Shown here piece by piece: positions 9,487-17,625 of a DNA stretch of 40,405 nt; the stretch's first letter is position 1, and every line of letters starts with the position of its first letter. The notes beneath the pieces were generated by a model, which saw only the letters and a program-made list of their open reading frames with translations, was not told the DNA's origin and made no database searches. Source of the DNA: a virus; the IMG/VR virus record IMGVR_UViG_3300032331_001930, positions 1 through 40,405 of that record, one strand, 5' to 3'. The position numbers and the translations under genes were made by a program.

Positions 9487-12400
9487 TGCCATCAATTGTT
9501 GATCCTAATCGTGGGGCACGAAGTTCTACGATATCAGTAAACATTCCACGTGTTGCAGTGGCGGCAAATACTCCAAAGCCAATTTCTACCCCAGGAAAGT
9601 TTGATGTTTCATTTGGTGGAAAGCCAGAGGATGTAACATCTGCTGCTGGTCAGATTGCGGATGCAGTTGCTGGTCTGGGCGGCGGGCTTGTCCGCGCTGT
9701 TCCATTTATTGGTAATCCAATTGCTGACTTTGTCGGAAACGCAACTAAGGCTATTTCGGATATCGGAGTTCCTGGTGGGGGTCCGAGGATTAGCGACATT
9801 GCAAGCATTCCAGTTCGTGCCGCCGAAGGCGCTGGAAATCTTGGAATTTACGCCCTTGGATTCCTTGGCAACACTGTTGAGCGAGGGGTAGCGGAAGTTG
9901 CGGTCAGAGGTCGCGCCCCAGGAACTGAGCCATTCTATGCCCTTCCAAAGGACGTCCAGGCGTTGATTACAGCAGGAAAGCATAGCGAGGCTGCCATAAA
10001 GTTGCAGGAAAGCGGGACAACGTACGGTACTGGGTTTAGCGCCCTTGCACTATCACTATTTCTTGATCCACTGAACTTTATCCCAGCGACATGGGTTACT
10101 AAGCCGTTTACTGCTGCCATAAAGGGTGTCCGAGCAATTGGAAAGGTTGCAACTAGCGCCGAGGCAACAATGAAGATTATCGCCCACAGTCGAGCGCAGA
10201 CGGTTCTTCGTGCCGCAGTTGACACCAAGATGTGGGATGAACTCTCAATCGTTGCTGGCGGAGTAAAGAAGGTTGTCAACGGGAAGACGATCAACCTTTT
10301 TGAAGAGGCAAGCAATAACATCTCATCTGTTCTTGCTGGATTGGAAAAGTCAGCAGCACGAAATGGGTTTGTTGCCGACTCCATGCTTACCGCCGAACAG
10401 AGCGCGGAAGACGTATTTAATACAATTATCACCGCAGTACACCCAAAACTTGCCGCTCAGGGCGAAAAGTCTGTATCCCTAAAGAAGGCTCGTGAAGTAT
10501 GGGACGCAGTGTTTCCAGATAACCCTGCTGGATTTGATGAAATTGTTACAAAGGTGCGTAGCGGAATTACTGATGATGAGGCATTCGACGCAATCACTCT
10601 TTTGCAGCGCAGGATCCAGGCGCGAACAGTTACTGCTGAGGTGGCAGACCGAACTGCAGTAGAGGTTCTTAAGGCTCGCGCCAAGCACTTTGTTGACGAT
10701 ATTGACGCTGAGGCTGCACGAACGATTCGAGAAAACCTTCTTGAACTTAACCCACTTGTAAATGATGCTGCCGCCGCGCAGTCGCAGGTAGCGGAGTGGA
10801 TTAAATATGGATTCGGGCTTTCTGATGAAGCCGCCGCACCAATTGTTCGATCTGTTATGTCAAAGGTCACTGGTGCCGCCGCTGCTGGGGAGAAGGGTCG
10901 TACCGCTGCCCTGCACGCACTAGAGTGGAGCAGGCAGCAGGCATTCGGTAAGATTCGACGAGAGATTGGCGATATTCGAGCCGCTGGAATTGCAAAGTCA
11001 CCAAAGACCGTTGAGCAGATTGGTCTCATTGAGCGACTTACCCTCGCTGGAACTCGATCGCTTACTGAGGTTGAGGCAGTTGCGCTCATTAAGAAAATTG
11101 CTGGTGCCAGCGAAAGCGAACTACAGGGCATCCTCAAGGCGGCAATTAACAAGTACGATGAACTATACGCTCGATTTGGGAATACTCCTCTTGGAGAAAT
11201 TGACGCAAAGCGCATTATTAGGTTCCTAGAGGACGATGCAATTAGGGTTACAGCAATTGATAATGCTACCCTAAGAAAACTTCCACGGTCAGTACAGGAA
11301 TTGCAGCGCAGGGCTGCAAAAATTGGGTACCGATTGGCTCTTGCGCCAGAGGGTGGTCTCAAGGAAAGCATTGACATTATCGAGACGGCATCTGGTCGTG
11401 AAATTGTTTCAAAGGTTGTTGCTCCGTTTGCTGACATGGCTGACGACGCATTTAAGCCTGGTCTTGCGCTAGATGCTTCGACTGGTCTTGCCGATAAGCG
11501 CAATGCATTCCAAAAGATTGTCCAAACAGCATTCGGTGAAACCAGAAGTGCTGGGATTCGCCAGCGTGCATATGAAAGATTCCTTCTTACATCGTCAAAT
11601 GTTGGTCTTTCAAAGTACGAGGCAAGAGACCTATGGGTTGCACTCCACAGGAAGGCAACAGAAAAGAACCTTTCGATTAAGGGTCTCGCTGGTATCTCTA
11701 CAATAACAAAGGAAATAGATACCATTGCTAAGGAAGTCCTTGGATCAAATGGGTACGCTCGTCTAACTTCAGGCGTTGGCACGCAGAGGGCTCCAGCGCT
11801 TCGTGCAGTAATGCGAGCATATGGTGGAGATCTTTCACAGGTTGGTATTATACCACGTTTGACGGCTGGAATCAAGACACAGATCCCAGAAATCATGTTG
11901 ATGACGGACTTCCTATACCCGACAATGAGGTTTACTGCCTTCAATCCATTCTTTAAATTTGTTCAGGAAAACATTGAGCCTAAGTTCTTCCAGAACCTTC
12001 GCGGTATTTACGGCGACACCAGGGATGCAATCCTTGGTGAAAATAAGTCTCGTATTATTTCTCGGGCTTTTGCTGGTAAGAGGTCAATTATTCGAGAGTT
12101 TGGAGACATGCAGGCATCAATCATGCGAGCATCAATGCATGCTACTACTGATGTCGCAAAAAGAAATCCAGAGTTCATGACCGCTCTTGAAAAACTTACC
12201 AACAATGAAGTGATGAAATCCATCCTTGATGTCGGTGGAAGAAAGCGTGGGGCATTTGAAAAGATTGCCTCACGAGAGGCTGCAGAACGATTCATTAAGG
12301 ACCTAGAGATTAGGTCCCCAAAGACCATAGAGAATCTTGCAAAGTTTTACGGAACAGATGATCCTTATGAAATTGCGTACAATCTATCTGTAGACTACGC

Positions 12401-13112
12401 GATTAGGAATAACCCAGTTGCTGCCTCAAAGTATATCGATGAACTTGCTGGAAAGCATATTGCTGAGAGAATGGCAAATGCTTCCGCTGGAGAGATCCAG
12501 ACGTATTACGAGGCTGTGGATGCGTTTAGGTACGCATTTGACCAGGGGGCAAAGGTTGCCAACAGGTCGATCTACTACGCACAGGAAATTCCGTACGTTG
12601 TCCGATCATTTAACCATCCATTCCTTGGGGTGTACCCTTTGTCGTACATGACGACAAAGATTATCCCAGAGTTCTCTCGTGCCCTATTTACAAGGATTCC
12701 ATTTGTTCCCGCTAAGACGCCCCTTATCGGCGGAGAGCGGATAGGCGCTGGCTTCAATGCCTACCGCGAGATCTCCGAGTCGGTACAGACTGAGTTGGAA
12801 TACGGAGATGGCAGCATCATTGATTTCATCAATAGCCAGCCAGATCTTCTCTATTTCATCAACATGTTGTTCCCAGCAATCCCATCACAGATCGGATTTA
12901 GCGTTCCAGCATGGATTCGCAAGTCCGCATCTGAGCCAGGGGCTGAAGGAAAGGGAGTTCAATGGGAAGATGCTCTTGGAAGGATTACCGATCAAATTGG
13001 ACGCGGATCAGTTATCGGATCTAGCGAGGTTGTCCTTCGAGCATTTAACGATGTGTTTGGTGACAATATTCAAGATCCAAACAGCCCGAAGTATAACCGC
13101 TTCGGTCAATAA
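9486..13112 (+). CDS. Very large virion protein, candidate ejection/inner core protein (1208 aa)
   Basis: No confident family. The N-terminal 200 residues hold several Gly/Ala-rich hydrophobic stretches (for example VAGLGGGLVRAVPFIGNPIA and LGIYALGFLGN) and then LFLDPLNFIPATWV, a DPLN-type segment I know from large phage injection or polyvalent proteins. Residues 230-1000 are predicted helical and charged. The C-terminal 150 residues contain FNHPFLGVYPLSYMTTKIIPEF, with hydrophobic and aromatic residues. Membrane-interacting termini around a helical core suggest a protein that enters the host envelope with the DNA. A minor capsid or tape-measure function is the alternative, but the place ahead of the scaffold argues against it. 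Confidence 0.85.
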   Translation: MPSIVDPNRGARSSTISVNIPRVAVAANTPKPISTPGKFDVSFGGKPEDVTSAAGQIADAVAGLGGGLVRAVPFIGNPIADFVGNATKAISDIGVPGGGPRISDIASIPVRAAEGAGNLGIYALGFLGNTVERGVAEVAVRGRAPGTEPFYALPKDVQALITAGKHSEAAIKLQESGTTYGTGFSALALSLFLDPLNFIPATWVTKPFTAAIKGVRAIGKVATSAEATMKIIAHSRAQTVLRAAVDTKMWDELSIVAGGVKKVVNGKTINLFEEASNNISSVLAGLEKSAARNGFVADSMLTAEQSAEDVFNTIITAVHPKLAAQGEKSVSLKKAREVWDAVFPDNPAGFDEIVTKVRSGITDDEAFDAITLLQRRIQARTVTAEVADRTAVEVLKARAKHFVDDIDAEAARTIRENLLELNPLVNDAAAAQSQVAEWIKYGFGLSDEAAAPIVRSVMSKVTGAAAAGEKGRTAALHALEWSRQQAFGKIRREIGDIRAAGIAKSPKTVEQIGLIERLTLAGTRSLTEVEAVALIKKIAGASESELQGILKAAINKYDELYARFGNTPLGEIDAKRIIRFLEDDAIRVTAIDNATLRKLPRSVQELQRRAAKIGYRLALAPEGGLKESIDIIETASGREIVSKVVAPFADMADDAFKPGLALDASTGLADKRNAFQKIVQTAFGETRSAGIRQRAYERFLLTSSNVGLSKYEARDLWVALHRKATEKNLSIKGLAGISTITKEIDTIAKEVLGSNGYARLTSGVGTQRAPALRAVMRAYGGDLSQVGIIPRLTAGIKTQIPEIMLMTDFLYPTMRFTAFNPFFKFVQENIEPKFFQNLRGIYGDTRDAILGENKSRIISRAFAGKRSIIREFGDMQASIMRASMHATTDVAKRNPEFMTALEKLTNNEVMKSILDVGGRKRGAFEKIASREAAERFIKDLEIRSPKTIENLAKFYGTDDPYEIAYNLSVDYAIRNNPVAASKYIDELAGKHIAERMANASAGEIQTYYEAVDAFRYAFDQGAKVANRSIYYAQEIPYVVRSFNHPFLGVYPLSYMTTKIIPEFSRALFTRIPFVPAKTPLIGGERIGAGFNAYREISESVQTELEYGDGSIIDFINSQPDLLYFINMLFPAIPSQIGFSVPAWIRKSASEPGAEGKGVQWEDALGRITDQIGRGSVIGSSEVVLRAFNDVFGDNIQDPNSPKYNRFGQ

Positions 13113-13120
13113 TGAATAGT

Positions 13121-13135
13121 CCCAGAAAATCTGGG
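13121..13135 (+). other. Small hairpin before the scaffold gene
   Basis: CCCAGA-AAA-TCTGGG forms a 6-bp perfect stem with a 3-base loop in the 43-base gap between the giant virion gene and the scaffold gene. No T-tract follows, so it is not a classical terminator. It is followed 8 bases later by the AGGAGA ribosome-binding site. It could limit mRNA decay or mark an RNA-processing point at the entry to the highly expressed scaffold/capsid pair. Confidence 0.4.
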
Positions 13136-13155
13136 TAGAAAGTAGGAGAACAGCA

Positions 13156-13716
13156 ATGCCCGATGAAGTCGTGACTCAGGCTTCAGCAGAGTCGGCTAAT
13201 GCTCCAATCGAGGCTGTTAACGCAGTCGTCGAGGAGACGCCCACTCAGGCTGATGGCGAGGACGTCGCCACTTATAAGAAGCGGCTGGCAGGTAAGGACC
13301 AAGCCCTGACCGCCACCAAGAAGGAACTCGATTCCTTGAAGAAGGAAGCCGATGACCTTAAGAGGTGGAAGGCTGAGATCGAAGAGAAGAACCTCTCAGA
13401 ATACGAGAAGGCTCAACTCAAGATTAAGGCTCTAGAGGAATCACTTGCTCGACAGCAGGATGATGCCCGTCAGGAGCGGCTCGCAAGGCAGCACCCACTT
13501 TACGCGCAGTTCCGCCAGGACACTGCGAACTTCGACGAGGAGGCTCGAGCAGCAGCCTTTGAGAAGTTCCTTGACTCCCGCGTTACTGAGGTCGAGTCGG
13601 CGCCTCGCATTGATCCAAACAATCCACGACGAGAGCCAGTGGTGGAGAAGTCTAATCCAACGAGTGCTGATATCGCAGAGCGATTGAAGGCTCTTGGAAA
13701 TCCATTTAGTAGATAA
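13156..13716 (+). CDS. Capsid scaffolding protein
   Basis: A 186-residue, strongly charged protein with AGGAGA at 13144-13149 before ATG 13156. The first 35 residues are acidic and disordered (Ala, Glu, Val). Residues 42-115 form a continuous coiled coil (ALTATKKELDSLKKEADDLKRWKAEIEEK), followed by a Pro-rich linker and a short basic-hydrophobic C-terminal helix (IAERLKALGNPF), the typical capsid-binding end of scaffolds. Its place directly before the major capsid gene completes the picture. It assembles inside the prohead and leaves before or during packaging. No protease domain is present here. Confidence 0.88.
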   Translation: MPDEVVTQASAESANAPIEAVNAVVEETPTQADGEDVATYKKRLAGKDQALTATKKELDSLKKEADDLKRWKAEIEEKNLSEYEKAQLKIKALEESLARQQDDARQERLARQHPLYAQFRQDTANFDEEARAAAFEKFLDSRVTEVESAPRIDPNNPRREPVVEKSNPTSADIAERLKALGNPFSR

Positions 13717-13732
13717 CCAAAGGAGAATGTAG

Positions 13733-14704
13733 ATGGCTACGACCACTACGGCAACCTCAGGTTTTTCTGATCTCGTACAGGAACTTGTTTCCGCACGAGC
13801 AGCAGAGGAACTTCGAGCACGAGCCGTTCACGCGATGCCAGGGCTTTACGTCCCTGCTCGCTTCATTAAGGGAACGAATACCCTTCGCTACGCACGTTAT
13901 GCTGACCTTGCGGTCAACACCACGGCGCTTACGGAAGGTACCGCTCCAACCGATAACGCTCTGACCATTTCGTCTGAGTACTTCACCGCTGCACAGTTCG
14001 GTGCGACGGTTGCAGTCTCTGACCTTGCTCAGATCGACTCGCCGCATGACCTGATCTCAATCGCTGCAGAGCGCATTGCTTACAATGCGACCCGCTCGAT
14101 GGATGTCCTTGTCCGCGACGTTATTCACGCAAATGCACTTACCAGCGCCATTTACGGTGCTACTGGTGCAACGACGCTTACCGCGAACACCGCTAACTCG
14201 GCTGTTGCCGTTGCTGGTGTGTTGACGGGCGCGTTCGTTAAGAACATGGTTGCTCGCCTTAAGGGTGCAAACGTTCCTCAGTTCGCTGACGGCACGTACC
14301 GCTGCATCATCCACCCTTCCCAGGAGTATGACCTCGTGTCAGACACCTCGGTAAGCGGTTGGATCGAGGCGAACAAGTACGTCAACAACACGCCACTTCT
14401 CACGAATGAGATCGGGCAGTTTGCTGGCGTGCGCTTTATTGTCTCTTCGGACGCCAAGGTTGCTTCGGCTGCTGGCGCTTCGAGCGGCAACGTGTACAAC
14501 GCTCTGTTCCTCGGACCAGACGCTTACACGATTGGCGATAGCCAGACGCTTCAGTCGTACTTCGTGGCTCCAGGCGGCGATCACACGGATCCGCTCGCTC
14601 AGAAGGCACTGGTCGGCTACAAGATGCGCTTCGGCACCCTCCTCCTCGATGAGGCTGGCGCCCGTTATCGCATCCTGAAGACGCAGGCAACCGTCGCTGT
14701 CTAA
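13733..14704 (+). CDS. Major capsid protein (N4-gp56-like, HK97 fold)
   Basis: A 323-residue protein with a strong AAGGAG site just before ATG 13733. The pattern VPARFIKGTNTLRYARYADL, then ALTEGTAPTDNALTISSE and FGATVAVSDLAQ, and the C-terminal ALVGYKMRFGTLLLDEAGARYRIL resemble the N4-gp56 family of HK97-fold capsid proteins. It builds the icosahedral shell. Codon use is more biased and GC-richer at silent sites than in the two giant genes upstream, as expected for the most highly expressed structural gene. Three hairpins follow the stop codon. No internal cleavage site is evident. Confidence 0.9.
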   Translation: MATTTTATSGFSDLVQELVSARAAEELRARAVHAMPGLYVPARFIKGTNTLRYARYADLAVNTTALTEGTAPTDNALTISSEYFTAAQFGATVAVSDLAQIDSPHDLISIAAERIAYNATRSMDVLVRDVIHANALTSAIYGATGATTLTANTANSAVAVAGVLTGAFVKNMVARLKGANVPQFADGTYRCIIHPSQEYDLVSDTSVSGWIEANKYVNNTPLLTNEIGQFAGVRFIVSSDAKVASAAGASSGNVYNALFLGPDAYTIGDSQTLQSYFVAPGGDHTDPLAQKALVGYKMRFGTLLLDEAGARYRILKTQATVAV

Positions 14705-14796
14705 TCGTTTAGACAGGTGAGTACCCCCGATGTCAATTGACATCGGGGGGAAACCCCTCTATGATACCTCTGGGTGATTATGCCCAAATCCAGAGG
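14697..14796 (+). promoter_or_regulatory. Three consecutive hairpins between capsid and glycosyltransferase genes
   Basis: The first hairpin spans the capsid stop codon: CTGTCTAA (14697-14704), loop TCGT, TTAGACAG (14709-14716). The second is a perfect 26-base palindrome, CCCCCGATGTCAA/TTGACATCGGGGG (14724-14749), without a following T-tract. The third pairs CCTCTGG (14767-14773) with CCAGAGG (14790-14796) and so buries part of the AGAGGAGA ribosome-binding site of the glycosyltransferase (ATG 14803). Together they look like a device that stabilises or terminates the capsid message and lowers translation of the next gene. The pairing is seen in sequence; the function is inferred. Confidence 0.75.
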
Positions 14797-14802
14797 AGAA
14801 GC

Positions 14803-16074
14803 ATGAATATATTAGTTTGGGGTACTGCAGAGCAGGGACCTTGCGCCTACTTCCGAGGACATATGTATGACGAAGAATGGAAGAAGGCTGGCGTCAATGT
14901 TCGGCACATTGACAAAGTTAACTTTATTGCCAAACCAGAAGCCCAGGGCATGTCTCAGTCGGAGGCAATGGCAAAAGGTCTGCTAAAAGTTGATACAAGT
15001 GACATCGACTGGGCAGACGTCATCATGTTCAGGCGCTACTACAACTGCTCGGCTAAGTGCGACACCTGTGGTGCTGCATCAAAAATTCCAGACGTTATTA
15101 AAACGCATCCGCACCAAATGGCTATTAGGGATTCTATTACCGAGTGGATGTACCCAGCCTTTGAAAGCGAAAAATTCAATAAGGCTATAGTTTACGAGAC
15201 CGACGACAACCACTTTCAAATCCGAAAGTGGAATGGTTACTACCCAGATGTCCTGGCGGAGCGACCGCTCATTGAGCGGATGGCACGGAGGGCTGACCTC
15301 GTTACCGTCAGCACGGGTCCAATTAAGACCGCGTATAGCCACCTCAACAATAACATTAGGGTAATTAGAAATGCAATCGATCCTTCAATCTATACTACTA
15401 GCGCTCCTCGCCCCGAGCATGGTGGCGAAAAGCCTCGCGTGGTCTATTACGGTAGCACCGCACGAATGCGAGATTACGCTGGGTATCCCAACGACCGAGG
15501 GAAGTGGGAGGGCGGATACGCGGGCAAGGCAATTGAAGATTTGCGAAAAGAACTGTGGAACGTCTTCATTGGCGTAAACCCAGGGACTGAGCCTGTAATT
15601 GCTCCGTTCTTTGACGAAGCGTTTCCATACGTAGAAAATATTAAACAGTTTACTGAGACACTTGCAAAAAGTTATCCAGACATTGGTCTTGCTCCGCTTG
15701 GCGGAGATGATTTTGACAAGTGCAAATCAGAACTTCACTGGCTAGAGTACGCAATGGTCGGAGCAGCATTCATTGGAGAAAGATTTAAGTACGGAGACGC
15801 TCCGTATTCCATGGTTCGCCATGGTGTTGATGGGCTCCTCGCCAAGGGTCGACAAGAATGGTTCGACTCAGTTAAGCAGTTGGTACGAAGTAAAGACTTA
15901 CGTGAACAATTGGCTGGGGCAGCCAGAGAACGTGTGCTAAAAGAATACGACTATAAAGATCGAGCAAAGGAATGGGTAGACGCCTTTAAGTGGGCAGTAG
16001 AGAATAAGGGGATTTGGAAGTATGGCAGAGACACTAAGCAGCATTCGGACAATGGTCCGTCGGGACCTTCGTGA
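14803..16074 (+). CDS. GT-B glycosyltransferase (group 1/GT4-like)
   Basis: A 423-residue protein. I use ATG 14803 because GAGGAGA lies 5-11 bases upstream and MNILVWGT is a typical Rossmann start; the frame extends upstream only through the hairpins. The N-terminal domain (1-200) includes an unusual CSAKCDTCG cluster (residues 82-90). The C-terminal domain has NNNIRVIRNAIDPSIY, PRVVYYGSTAR and, late, ELHWLEYAMVGAAFIGERF with HGVDGLLAKGRQEWFDSV, the nucleotide-sugar site region of GT4 enzymes. Its place between the capsid and the head-tail adaptor suggests that its acceptor is the virion itself. The last 53 bases overlap the adaptor gene. Confidence 0.88.
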   Translation: MNILVWGTAEQGPCAYFRGHMYDEEWKKAGVNVRHIDKVNFIAKPEAQGMSQSEAMAKGLLKVDTSDIDWADVIMFRRYYNCSAKCDTCGAASKIPDVIKTHPHQMAIRDSITEWMYPAFESEKFNKAIVYETDDNHFQIRKWNGYYPDVLAERPLIERMARRADLVTVSTGPIKTAYSHLNNNIRVIRNAIDPSIYTTSAPRPEHGGEKPRVVYYGSTARMRDYAGYPNDRGKWEGGYAGKAIEDLRKELWNVFIGVNPGTEPVIAPFFDEAFPYVENIKQFTETLAKSYPDIGLAPLGGDDFDKCKSELHWLEYAMVGAAFIGERFKYGDAPYSMVRHGVDGLLAKGRQEWFDSVKQLVRSKDLREQLAGAARERVLKEYDYKDRAKEWVDAFKWAVENKGIWKYGRDTKQHSDNGPSGPS

Positions 16075-16657
16075 TCCTAACGGCGCCACCTGGAGTGATA
16101 GTGAGGTAACCGACCTTATCAACTCTGGCATTGACTGGCTCAATGGGTTCTATCCAAAGGAAGCAATTCAGACCGTATCGTTTACTCAGCCAGTATCTGG
16201 CTCTGTTTTCTCAGTCGCGCTATCCGACGTTAGTTGGGTATTCCGCGTTGACTCGTACGATGCGGGCGGAAAGTTCAAGGAGACGGTTCTCCCGACGACT
16301 TCCGACGGTCCTAACTCTGGCTGGGAGACGCACAATGGAATTATCTTCTTCCCTCCACACTATACGCTTTCGTCCCCTGGGACGTTGCGCATCTTTGGTT
16401 ACTCAACGTTTATCCAGTTGTCCGCAGATTCTACCACAACTGACCTAGATGCGTCAGGGATCAACGCTGTCCGCGTGTGGGCTCAGGCAGAGGCGTTTAG
16501 CCGACTGCTGTCCGATCGCGTATCCTTCCAGCAGTGGCAGGTCCAGTCAGGGAACTCGGACGTCTCCGCCCTGTCGATGAACCAGATTGCCCTGTCTAAC
16601 CAACAGCGTGTACGGCGAGAAGAGACACGCCTCCGCAAGATGCGGAGGATTGGTTAA
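16022..16657 (+). CDS. Head-tail adaptor protein
   Basis: A 211-residue protein. The N-terminal pattern IRTMVRRDLRDPNGATWSDSEVTDLINSGIDWLNGFYP is the helical opening of phage adaptor/connector proteins that bind beneath the portal. A beta-rich middle (residues 50-130) and a C-terminal helix bundle ending in basic RRIG follow. The ATG at 16022 lies inside the glycosyltransferase gene, giving a 53-base overlap, and its stop overlaps the next ATG (TAATG). The order capsid, adaptor, tail proteins supports the role. Exact family membership (gp6-like or P22 gp4-like) cannot be settled by eye. Confidence 0.7.
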   Translation: MAETLSSIRTMVRRDLRDPNGATWSDSEVTDLINSGIDWLNGFYPKEAIQTVSFTQPVSGSVFSVALSDVSWVFRVDSYDAGGKFKETVLPTTSDGPNSGWETHNGIIFFPPHYTLSSPGTLRIFGYSTFIQLSADSTTTDLDASGINAVRVWAQAEAFSRLLSDRVSFQQWQVQSGNSDVSALSMNQIALSNQQRVRREETRLRKMRRIG

Positions 16658-17625
16658 TGGATTTTAATCGACCGATTACATACCAACTTGGCGACGGCAC
16701 AACGATAGATTTCAACTCCATTGCCGCGTCTGACGTAACCACCCCTGCTCCGCGTGGTGGGTACAAGGTTATGTCTGCACGCTTTAACGAGGTCCCAATG
16801 GTTGGGTACATCGATAAGCGTGCCCTTCAAGATGGGGTTGACGTCGGTGATTCATTTCTTGCCATGCGCTCGATGTCTATCGTGTGCGGCGTTTTCGGAA
16901 CGTCCACTGGGGACTTGCACGACAAGGTAACAGAACTACTAGGATCACTCCGACCAATCCCCAGAAGGTATGAGGACGAATACGGATTTAGGGAACTGGC
17001 GTTTTCCCAGGCTACCATTGACACCTCGACGTACACGTCTGGGTTTATTGACATGGTAATGCTTGTGCGCCCGTCAAGTGTCCCCGAGGTAACGTATACC
17101 TCCTCTCAGTCAATCGGCGTGAGCGCCAAGGGATTTGCGGTTATGGTTGGGTTTTCGCTTATTGCCCAAACCCCGTACCGATTTAAGGCGTCATCCCGAT
17201 CAATTTCTATTACCTCCTCGTCAGCCACAACGTCCCTTCCAAACGTTGGAAGCGCCCCTGCGTACCCAGAGTTTGAACTTATCTACTCTTCGGCTGTGTC
17301 GTACGCTGCCGCTACAGTGGCGTCTGTGACGTTTACTATGGACGGTCAAGCGCTAAAACTTAACTCATTAATCTTCCCAGCAAAGGACACCAGCAACGAG
17401 GTCAGATGGTACGTCAACTTTAAGGATCAGGCTGTGTACAGGGGGGTTCGCAGCACGGCTGGTGGCGACTTTGTTAAAACACTTCGGCAAGATGTCATTG
17501 ATACCTCGACGTATTTATTTGGCTCAATTCCCCCTACTGACGACGCAACTACAACCGTGAAAACCACGTACACGGGCAGCGCCCTGGGCGCAATTAATGT
17601 TACATACCGTGAGGCGTGGTACTAG
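16657..17625 (+). CDS. Distal-tail-like (Dit) minor tail protein
   Basis: A 322-residue beta-rich protein. The N-terminal 110 residues (SARFNEVPMVGYIDKRALQDG, then SIVCGVFGTSTGDLHDKVTELLGSLRP) have the strand-helix pattern of siphophage Dit/T4 gp-ring proteins, and the C-terminal half (FELIYSSAVSYAAATVASVTFTMDGQALKLN) resembles a galectin-like Dit domain. It would form the ring connecting tail and receptor-binding parts. It is coupled to neighbours on both sides (TAATG before, TAGTG after). No tape measure or tube gene precedes it, so it may serve as a short-tail ring. The assignment is by pattern, not by a diagnostic motif. Confidence 0.6.
   Translation: MDFNRPITYQLGDGTTIDFNSIAASDVTTPAPRGGYKVMSARFNEVPMVGYIDKRALQDGVDVGDSFLAMRSMSIVCGVFGTSTGDLHDKVTELLGSLRPIPRRYEDEYGFRELAFSQATIDTSTYTSGFIDMVMLVRPSSVPEVTYTSSQSIGVSAKGFAVMVGFSLIAQTPYRFKASSRSISITSSSATTSLPNVGSAPAYPEFELIYSSAVSYAAATVASVTFTMDGQALKLNSLIFPAKDTSNEVRWYVNFKDQAVYRGVRSTAGGDFVKTLRQDVIDTSTYLFGSIPPTDDATTTVKTTYTGSALGAINVTYREAWY

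Noticed and set aside
10457-11944. A 495-residue open frame on the minus strand inside the 1208-residue gene
   Set aside because: It is the antisense shadow of a strongly coding frame, rich in Ser, Arg and Ile, without a start site or motif.
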